From: Sympetrum striolatum
Lineage: Eukaryota > Arthropoda > Insecta > Odonata > Libellulidae
DNA: 64,000 bases
Assembly: GCA_947579665.1 (NCBI GenBank)
Contig: OX388347.1
Span: 24,048,562 to 24,112,561, forward strand
Direction of reading: 5' to 3'
A model generated the notes under the pieces. It did not search any database, had not been told where the DNA came from, and saw nothing but the letters and a program-made list of their open reading frames with translations. This document shows positions 56,399 to 64,000 of this stretch, one piece after another. The position numbers and the translations under genes are program-made. Position 1 is the stretch's first letter. The number at the start of each line of letters is the position of its first letter.

Positions 56399-57040
56399 TT
56401 GTTAATGACTACCACCAAGTGAAACCTGAGGCTGTCCTGTTTATTCAAAGGTTGTTGACAAATTATTAAAACTGTATGTGCGCAACGTATAATGGATGAT
56501 GAATGAGCATGTGAACATGGATTAACTGGATTTGTTTTCTCGTTCCCTTGTTCATAGTTAGGTTCTTTCCCTCTAAACAAGATGAATTTTGAGACCATTA
56601 TAGGGAGGGACTAAATAAATTTGTGGAAGCGAATATAATGCCGTTGTCGTTGTAATATATTATTGAATGTCATCTAGTAGTTTTTTAGAAAAAATCTAGT
56701 AATGTAAAAATTAGAAAACATCTAGTAGTGTTTTATAAATTGTAAAATTGCTTAATGTTCGTTTCAATATCACTCGACGTCTATATTTTGGTGTTATCGG
56801 AAAAACTGTAACATTAAAACGTACAAACGAGGTGACTCTATAACATTTTTGTAAAACGATCAACTCTTTTTATATTAGAAATCTCCAATGGGTAGAAATT
56901 AAGTAAAAAAACTACCTTGTTTACCTTAAAATATTGTCGTCTTTTCTTTCCCAATCCTCCTTCCCGAATACAAGACCTCATAAATTTGATGTTATCCGTA
57001 AATATTAAACGCTTATTTTAACTTTGTACCTCCGCCTTAT
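56399..57040. other. AT-rich noncoding stretch
   Basis: ATCTAGTA, TTAGAAAA and related blocks recur between 56665 and 56735 as a short imperfect duplication. Nothing else supported. Confidence 0.5.
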
Positions 57041-57044
57041 AACG

Positions 57045-57960
57045 AATAGAGCTCCACATGCTACCCACGGGAGAGGAAGATACATTTATGGCCGGAATAA
57101 ATATCAGGCGCCGAAACTTTGCCGCATCGTCCCTAAAATTAAGTCTAAAACGCTCATTTTTGGGCGTTCGGATCTTCGTTTTCCGTGAATGATTACTCGA
57201 AGCGTTTACACTACAAACTCCTCCTTCGACGCCCTTTTCCGTAGACCATTATGCATCCGCCATATTAAACCCCACCTCCTTTTTAACCCTCCCCCAAAAG
57301 CTCTAACGAACCCTATCCTCGAAGCAGACGTATTCTAGGGCGGGCCCTGCAAAGACGCCTGGAAGGGGATGGCTAATACTCCTCCTTTCCATACATTTCA
57401 AACAACCTTTTACCTCTTTCCCCCCCTCCTTGAAGCCTTCTCATATAGACATTTCACTCCGTGTGGAAACGTATGCGAGCGTGAGATGGGAAGAAAAAGA
57501 GCTTCCTTACCGCTTCGCTTCCTCCCCCTCATCATCACTCAGGTGCTCCCTGAATCATTCCCATTATAAGCCTTTTCTCCCCTTTTCCTTCATCGCGGTT
57601 TGCTTTCCGTCTTTCCTCCGTGCGTCTTTCCATCCTCTCTGTGGAGCCCTCTTTTGTGATTCCTTTAGGGCGGTTGCTAGGATTAAATGCTCCTGCCTCG
57701 TTCTTTCGGACGCTCGTCTTTGTCTCTGACGGAGCCTTTGAACGATTTCCTTCGTCTTTATTGCTATGGAAATGCGATTTCGGTAATATGACGGATTTCG
57801 TTTGCCTGGCTATTTTCTTCACGTTTGTCGGGGGCTTACTATTAGGCTTCAGGGTTCCTCGGACAGAGAAAAATACGCTAATCAGGGCACTTTTGTGGTA
57901 TCTTAAGCATAATCGAAGTAATTCTAAAGGATTAACATTATGGGAATAATTTCGATTAGC
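57045..57960. other. GC-richer island, pyrimidine-biased
   Basis: A CpG-containing left part (57090-57300), then CT-rich sequence to about 57620. Frames of 109 codons (plus, 57620-57949) and 145 codons (minus, 57535-57972) cover the same DNA. Neither shows a recognised domain, although the plus frame has a hydrophobic stretch (CLAIFFTFVGGLLLGF) near its end. Confidence 0.4.
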
Positions 57961-58700
57961 CAATTTTTTCAAAGATTCCTCCTTTAGTAATTTCCTTCAT
58001 ATTTATAAGCTTCTGAGGCATTTGAAAATAACAGAATAAAGGAAATACTCTTACAATTCATTTTGTGTATGATCAAGTTCTTGTTTACATTTACAAAAAT
58101 ATGTGTCTTAGCGAGCAATATTGTATTTGAAATTGAATGTCGTTTATAAGTTATAATGAATGGTGTATGATTGAGTACGCCCGTATTTCGTTGTTGTATA
58201 TTACATTTAAATAATCTTTATTACTTATCCATACCAAGTTTTTAAGCTCACAAATGATCTCATCCAGAAAAAATTGCTAATTTAGAATTTTATTTCATTA
58301 ATATTTGCATGAATTGTAGATCATGAAAAAATACGTGAAAAATAGGTGTGGAAATGAAATTTGCAGCTTCAGCTATCAGAGATTTAATTTTATAAGTTAT
58401 ACCTAATTTCAATTACAATTAATTAAGTTCCGAATCACCAAATTTTGAAAAATGTAGTTATGGAAAATATCGGAAAATATTTTTCGTAAAATTTGGAAGA
58501 CATTTTCCTTGCTGAAAACACGAATTTCGTCTTTTAGTCTGTTTCTTAACGATGACTAATTTTTATCTTAATATTAAGTTAACATCTTAACATCCTTGTC
58601 TTTTTGTACTCTCGTTACAATTTTTTCTTCCAAGTTATAATTTTCATTCAGCTGAGCTTTAATCCAGTCATACTCTCATTTGTTTTAGTTACCCGTTTCC
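57961..58700. other. AT-rich noncoding stretch
   Basis: No supported feature. Confidence 0.55.
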
Positions 58701-58751
58701 ATTAAGAAATGCTCCATGTATGCAACCGATATTTGTGGAAATGGCACTTAC

Positions 58752-58941
58752 ATTTCGAAATATGGAGCTCATCAACCATTTTGCTCCGCTTGAATTTCTC
58801 CCCGTCCTTTTGAAGTATTCCCATTTCACATGCTGCACTGCAGTACGTCTCGCGATCCGTCTTATTGAGCTGTACTCCTTCTCTTAGCCTCCTTTCCATT
58901 AGGAATTCAACCGCCTGACGCTCTGCAAATTCCTCCTTCAC
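58752..58941 (-). CDS. Candidate coding exon of an unrecognised protein, minus strand
   Basis: The minus-strand frame reads EEFAERQAVEFLMERRLREG then NKTDRETYCSAACEMGILQK and SKMVDELHIS. It ends at AAAT|GTAAGT, a full-consensus intron start. The peptide has a protein-like mix of charged and hydrophobic residues, unlike the skew-driven frames elsewhere, and local GC is higher than in the flanks. The upstream side lacks a strong polypyrimidine acceptor; an ATG-like start lies near 58939. I recognise no family, and a degraded transposon frame is an alternative. Confidence 0.3.
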
Positions 58942-59345
58942 GTTATGCCGATAGACGGGACAGGATTTTCACAAGAACTTGGATACGCAAGACTTCATTT
59001 ACTCATCTCTGGCAGAATTTCTCAGTTAATTTAGCTCAGAATATCGATTATGATACACATTTCGTCGAGGACGATGCGTTAAGGTCTGGAAATGTTATTT
59101 TAGAAGTAAAGACAGATATCGTTATTCATAATGTAATATACTCGTGTGTAAATAATAGTTTTATTCAGATTAAAATTTCGGTAAACTTGAAATAAATTAA
59201 TATAGAGGAAAATAATGTCACCAAAGGGGAAGCTTAGTCGAACGTTATAATTATTTTTAAAATCTTTAATTATAATTCAAATAGGTAAATAATTTAATTT
59301 ACATCCTGTTTAATTGAATTTTCTCTAATTTTTTATAGCATTGCT
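58942..59345. other. AT-rich noncoding stretch
   Basis: No supported feature. Confidence 0.5.
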
Positions 59346-59477
59346 ATTTTTACTTTCTCCCTATACGTAGTATAGAGAAAGTACTGTATTCGCAAAAAAA
59401 TTCGATCTCCAGATTTCGACGGAAATAGATGTTTTGGGGCCCATAGAGCATGTTTAAGCTATTTTCCCGAACATATC

Positions 59478-59512
59478 TGTCTGTGTGTCTGTCTGTCTGT
59501 CTGTCTGTCTGT
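59478..59512 (+). repeat. (TCTG)n microsatellite
   Basis: TCTGTCTGTCTGTCTGTCTG plus a few variant units. It occupies the position of the TG-rich microsatellite in the 33.8-kb element. Confidence 0.9.
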
Positions 59513-59629
59513 GGTTAAAAAGTTTGTGTGCGCTGTATCTTAAAAAGTAATTATCCGATCATTTTCAAAATTCATATTTAGTATTTCCCTAACAATACCA
59601 AGAGTTGATTAGTTTTTGGAGAATATTGC

Positions 59630-60520
59630 TTAACCGGAAGTTACGGTTTATCCGGAACAAATTTTTGTTTCTTGAATATCTCTGTAAAAATGCAATATAG
59701 GTATATACAATTACATACAAAAGTTATAGATAATGTTTTTTACTACAACTTTTGTATGAAATATTTTTTCGTAACACTGATTGTTTAGGAGTTATTCTTC
59801 AATAATGGTTAACCGGAAGTTGTTGTTTACCCAGAAAAGGAAGTTTTTCATACATATCTCTGTCAGAATGCAATATAGGTATATACATTTAGACACAAAA
59901 ATTGTAGATTATGTATTTTACTACAACTTTTGTATATAATATTTTTTCGTTACACTGATTGTATAGGAGTTATTCCCCAATAATGGTTAACCGGAAGTTG
60001 TTGTTAATCCAGAAATGGAAGTTTTTCATAGATATCTCTGTCAAAATGCAATGTAGGTATATACAATTATGTACCAAAAATGTAGATAATGTTTTTTACT
60101 ACAACTTTTGTATGAAACATTTTTTCGTAACACTGATTGTTTAGGAGTTATTCTTCAATAATGGTTAACCGGAAGTTGTTGTTTAGCAAGAAAAGGAAGT
60201 TTTTCATACATATCTCTGTCAGAATGCAATATAGGTATATACATTTACACACAAAAATTGTAGATTATGTTCTTTAATACAACGTTTGTATAAAACATTT
60301 TTTCGTAACACTGATTGTTTAGGAGTTATTCTTCAATAATGGTTAACCGAAAGTTGTTGTTTACCCAGAAAAGGAAGTTTTTCATACATATATCTATCAG
60401 AATGCAATTTAGGTATATACAATTATGTACCAAAGTTGAAGATAATGTTTTTTACTACAAAGCTTGTATGAAACATTTTCCTGTAACACTCATTGTTTTA
60501 GAGTTATTTATATATTACCG
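59630..60520 (+). repeat. Five-unit 178-bp tandem array with alternating subtypes
   Basis: TTAACCGGAAG (TTAACCGAAAG in the last unit) begins each unit at 59630, 59809, 59987, 60165 and 60343, a spacing of 178-179 bp. Each unit also has GGAAGTTTTTCATA, TAGGTATATACA and TTTTTCGTAACACTGATTGT, followed by the GGAGTTATTC block. Units 2 and 4 share ACATTTA(G/C)ACACAAAAATT, whereas units 3 and 5 share ACAATTATGTACCAAA, so the array alternates with a 356-bp period. Confidence 0.9.
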
Positions 60521-60595
60521 GCATAGGCTTATGTTTTCAATAAATACGGAGAAAGTCATGTGTTGGCCACATCAGATTTTTTCTTTATAGTGAAA

Positions 60596-62195
60596 CAAAA
60601 TATAGAATGAGTTTCAGTAGATTATTTAAAATTAAAATTAATAATTTAGTAGAGATTCGGGAATATCAGTGCTCACTTCTAAATTTTTGTACGATATTTT
60701 CCAAAATATAAAAATCCTATCAAAGAGATGAAAAGGATCTTCATTGGCACATAGTACTATAATCCACTTTTCCGATTTTAATTGACATTTTACGATCTGG
60801 AAATAATAGCTGGATTTATATCATTAAGAAGGATCATCTTCTTTAGAACGAACGAAAATTCACTGTTTTCACGGTGATGGATTCGAAAGAGAAGTTCCTT
60901 ATTCTTCAGATCTGACAGAATAAGAAATCGCTGAGCCGTTGGACACAATCACTTGCAGGAAATTTTAACCATTTCGGTGTGTGCCTTTTCACAAATTGCG
61001 TCCCTCTGCATTTGCCACTCAGATATGTCTCTCTTTATTCATGTCCTCCGCTTCATCCTCTTCTTTGCGGCTTCACTCCTCCTTTGCCCTTTCCCTTATC
61101 ATCCAACCGCAACGGAACCCTTATCTCTGCGAATGTAATTTCAAAATATCTTGACGCAATGCCCTCACTTCATTCTTTCCTCATCACGACTATGTTAGAC
61201 CTTTGAAATGGAAGTATCGATCGTATTTATGCAAAGAGATCTCGATATATAATTTGATAAATGATAATTTCCAAGAATAACCAATTATCAAATCACGCTA
61301 TTTCGTTTAGTTAATGGGAAAATCTTATTAATAAATATGATATACGTCCTATACTTGGCCATAGTTTTATACTTTCATAGAGTAGCTGAATAAATTCTGA
61401 TGGTGGGGGAAATGTAGGTGTGGATATATAATATACAAAACGTAGTTGAATAATTTAGAAAGATATGGCTATTAATTCTTAACTTATTTATATACATCCT
61501 CAACTTATAAATTGCACAGCAGCCATATAATGTACCTTTATAGTTGAGGGAGGAAGGGATCTAGAGTGACCCTGTGGCATTTTGCTTATATATAAAGTTT
61601 TATAATCATATCACTTTGTAAGAACCTTCTTGTACCGAATGAATAGTATTTTACGTTTATCGTTCAGTTTTCGTGAAATATATTTTTGAAGTATTTTAAT
61701 TGTAGCTTAATGACCATTATTAGTTTTCTACATCTCTTTTACTCAGTAATACTTTACTGAAATATCGAATAGAGTGTTAGCTGTAAAATACGAAACGTAA
61801 GTATTCTTACTTATTAAAATCCCTTCCGGATCTATAGAGATCAGGTAGGAAGGAAAGAAAACTTCTTGATGAGTAAAAAATCAAAGCATTAAAAATATGT
61901 AATATTTATTGAGATGTAATTGGCTTAGATTATAAGTTGTAATGAAGTCATTTGATATGTTTATGGGTAATGGATTGTTTGCTCTGTATAAATACTGTTT
62001 TGTATGTAAGCACCAATAGTGAACATGATTTGGAGAATGAACAATTGAATAATGATAAAGTAATGATAGACAATAAGCAATTATGAATGTAACGATTAAA
62101 TTAATCACTCAAAGTATGTTTCAATGTATTGCGTGTAATTTTCTCCTAATCAAAATAAGTTTTTCACTAATTCGAACCTCATTGCGTTCGCTAGT
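60596..62195. other. AT-rich noncoding stretch
   Basis: A small pyrimidine-rich patch at 61000-61130 opens two overlapping frames of 61 and 75 codons with low-complexity peptides. Nothing else supported. Confidence 0.5.
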
Positions 62196-62199
62196 TCGA

Positions 62200-63700
62200 A
62201 ATAATTAGATTCTCCTTCTTACAGCGCATAAATTCTGTCCTCCAGTAAACTACCCGTTCACCTCGTACATTTCGCCCTCGAGCATTTTCTCAATGTTCAT
62301 CGCGCACTTTAATCCCTTTCCTGACCTATTAGATGTTTACAGTTTTCCGTTCTCGGATAAAGTTTCCTTTCTCCGTCCATTGTCGCTAATGTAACGGCAA
62401 CTTTCCTTTCACTCCCTGTCTTTCGGCTACTTTCTCCATCCCTCTTCCATCCTTATCCTGCCGGCATTTCCAATTTCATTTCCCCTCACTGCGACTAACC
62501 CCAAAAACCGTTTCCACCTTTACCCACTCGACGTCCCTTTTTCCTCTTTCTTCTCTCCAAAGTCGGTTCAGGAAGCTTTGCCAAACAACAACGCTTCGTC
62601 TCCTTTCCCTCAAAGATAAAGAGAATGCGAGCGGGAGGCAAAATGAGAGATAGAATAAGAGAGAGGGGCGGGGGCTTTTGGTACTTCATCCACCCCCAGA
62701 TACCTCTTTCCATCGCCAGGAAGAACGCCCTCATCATCTCGGAGACTACGAAACCAGAAGCACTCCCTCTTTCTCTTTCCTCCCACTTGCAATATCTCCT
62801 GACGATGGATGTCTCTCCCTCCCTCTCTCTCTCTCTCGTGTTTCCAATTAATGGGCTTGACGGTACGAAAAGAGGGGAGGGAGTTACTCGTGTGGCGGAG
62901 AGATAGTTGGGAGTTTCACCTCCTGCCATACACCCCTCGAGAAAATCCCTCATCTTCCTCAGTTTGATTCTCTCCCTCTAGGAATTCCACTCCCTGGAAG
63001 AGGCTTTTTTCCGGAGAGGTGTCCCGAGAGGTGATTCTCCTTACGTCGATTCCTCGTATCTTTTCCTCTCTCATCTCTTCCGCCTTCATCTTCATCCTCC
63101 CCTTTTTCCCATCCCTCAGCGCTCCCAGGATTGATGGGAGATGGCAACGCAGGTCGGCGCACAGGAGTCGAGCGCAAACACTGCGGGTCTACGGGAGATA
63201 TATATAATCTTCCACTTCCTTCCCCTTCCCCATTTACTATTTTCCTCTCTTCCGTTACTCCAACGGGTCCTAAAACTCTCTTAATCTCCCGCTCTCTCTC
63301 CGCTTCCATTTGAACGCTAAGAGGCGGGAACCTCGGCTCCTTTCTCTCATGATTAATCTCCCTCTCTCTCCTTCCTACCCAGAATGCCTCACGTCCTAGC
63401 TGTGAGCAAACAACCCCTTTTACGTTAGTATAGTTCGAAGACCTACTATACACCTCCAACATCCTCTTTCTCATCCTCTCCACTCGGAAAGCTTCCTTTT
63501 GAGTCATCTTTCTACATCAACATTCTCCTTCTCATTTCATATTCCTCGGGATATTACCGGAAATCACTCCAGCTCGCCCCAAAACCAACGCCCTCGTCGT
63601 CTCCTCTATCTTCGTCTTCAGTTTTATTTCTTCCGCTCCTTGCTCTTTCCCTTCAGACAGTAAGCAAGGGAAGTCGCCTCAGGGTGCAAACGTTACAAGG
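62200..63700. other. 1.5-kb pyrimidine-biased GC-richer block
   Basis: CT-rich on the plus strand for most of its length, including CCCTCCCTCTCTCTCTCTCT near 62820. It is interrupted by a compact purine patch at 62620-62670 (GAGAGATAGAATAAGAGAGA). Minus-strand frames of 152 and 182 codons are E/R/K/G-rich and mirror the skew; shorter overlapping frames lie on the plus strand. No recognised domain, no gene called. Confidence 0.5.
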
Positions 63701-64000
63701 GATGTGAATAAGTAAATTTTTGGGAGGGCCTTATTTCAGTGGAGTGGATACGTTACGATAGAAAGGAAAGGGAAATCACAGAGTGGAAGTGGGTGATTTA
63801 TGATCTAACTTATTCAAGAAAACATCATCGTGGTATCAAATTAATGTATTTGAGTGCGGAATTTAATCCTTGAAATCAGAATTTTTCTCTGAAAATGATT
63901 TTAATCATGAAAATTTAGTAAAACATTATTAGGAGAAACGGAAGTAGCGAACCTCTGATGAGACTACTTACATTGATTTCTTAAGAAAATCAGAATTACA
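63701..64000. other. AT-rich noncoding end of window
   Basis: Nothing supported. Confidence 0.5.

Larger units (their letters stand above)
59346..60595 (+). mobile_element. Nonautonomous element related to the 33.8-kb fold-back, with internal tandem array
   Basis: The 5' end CTTTCTCCCTATACGTAGTA is a terminal hairpin shared with both ends of the 33.8-kb element. The ACGGAAATAGATGTTTTGGG block, a (TCTG)n microsatellite and the TTTTTGGAGAATATTGCTTA block follow in the same order as there. It then enters about five 178-bp tandem units and ends near GGAGAAAGTCATGTGTTGG and a T run. The 3' end is not an inverted copy of the 5' end, so this copy has asymmetric ends. No coding frame spans the units, since 178 is not a multiple of three. 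Confidence 0.72.

Noticed and set aside
57535..57972. 145-codon minus-strand frame and 109-codon plus-strand frame over the same bases
   Set aside because: Mutually overlapping and without family match. The hydrophobic stretch on the plus strand could be a membrane segment but is unsupported.
59959..60590. Two related frames of 61 and 91 codons
   Set aside because: They are the same tandem unit read twice, 356 bp apart. The 178-bp unit is not a multiple of three, so the array as a whole cannot be coding.
62905..62940. Second copy of the CACCCCCTGCCACACG retroelement tail (CACCTCCTGCCATACACC)
   Set aside because: Only a short word matches; the GNRA hairpin and GTAGAT tail are absent, and the surrounding sequence is pyrimidine-rich, which makes such matches likely.
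62495..63507. Minus-strand frames of 152 and 182 codons
   Set aside because: They consist mainly of E, R, K and G, which is what a pyrimidine-rich plus strand must encode on the other strand. No conserved motif.
1..64000. CRISPR arrays, bacterial operons, prophage or rRNA genes
   Set aside because: No regularly spaced identical short repeats with unique spacers, no ribosome-binding-site-led gene clusters and no rRNA signature. Composition and repeats are those of animal nuclear DNA.

Overview
The window looks like accessory nuclear DNA of an arthropod, most likely an insect with a large, intron-rich genome. It is mostly AT-rich and has no long coherent open frame. It carries tRNA-derived SINEs, a deleted mariner element, and relics of pogo/Tigger-class transposases with HTH_psq and CENP-B-like segments. 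It also has MITE-like fold-backs and GC-richer islands, one of them a classic CpG-island promoter. No complete protein-coding gene, rRNA gene, canonical tRNA gene or CRISPR array can be supported. The organism call rests only on repeat type and base composition, so it is moderate.

Layout. 1-11.3 kb is AT-rich sequence with a LINE-like 3' tail (2.25 kb), two SINEs of one family in opposite orientation (5.2 and 5.7 kb) and an inverted SINE pair (8.35-8.5 kb). 11.4-17.3 kb is a transposon graveyard: a 447-bp mariner derivative with TA target duplication, a fold-back at 12.0 kb, a plus-strand pogo-like relic at 13.5-13.9 kb, another SINE at 15.7 kb, a 197-bp terminal-inverted-repeat element at 16.6 kb, and a minus-strand pogo-like relic at 16.9-17.3 kb. 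20-28 kb has GC-richer purine-biased blocks, a SINE at 21.8 kb, and two head-to-tail copies of an unclassified repeat that starts ACTAGCTGAAGTG and ends in CATA/CA microsatellite (23.0-25.4 kb). 28-43 kb holds two SINEs of another family, a 0.9-kb fold-back element (33.8-34.7 kb) and the GC-rich islands at 36-40.5 kb.

43.5-43.7 kb is the best evidence for a host gene: a CpG-dense island with YY1-like, GC-box and inverted CCAAT motifs that ends in a clean splice donor (GTAAGA). Its possible coding exon begins ATGGCGGACGC. No matching downstream exon could be recognised. 45-58 kb has an antisense SINE, two more GC-rich islands with inverted repeats, a 90-nt hairpin and possible short exons. 59.3-60.6 kb is a second member of the 33.8-kb element family. 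It contains about five tandem units of 178 bp that alternate between two subtypes, i.e. an emerging higher-order satellite inside a transposable element. 62.2-63.7 kb is strongly pyrimidine-biased.

The features do not form an operon or pathway. The coherent story is successive transposition, fold-back duplication and tandem expansion in intergenic or intronic DNA, with one probable promoter. Long frames in the GC-rich, strand-skewed blocks overlap on both strands and are best read as compositional artefacts.
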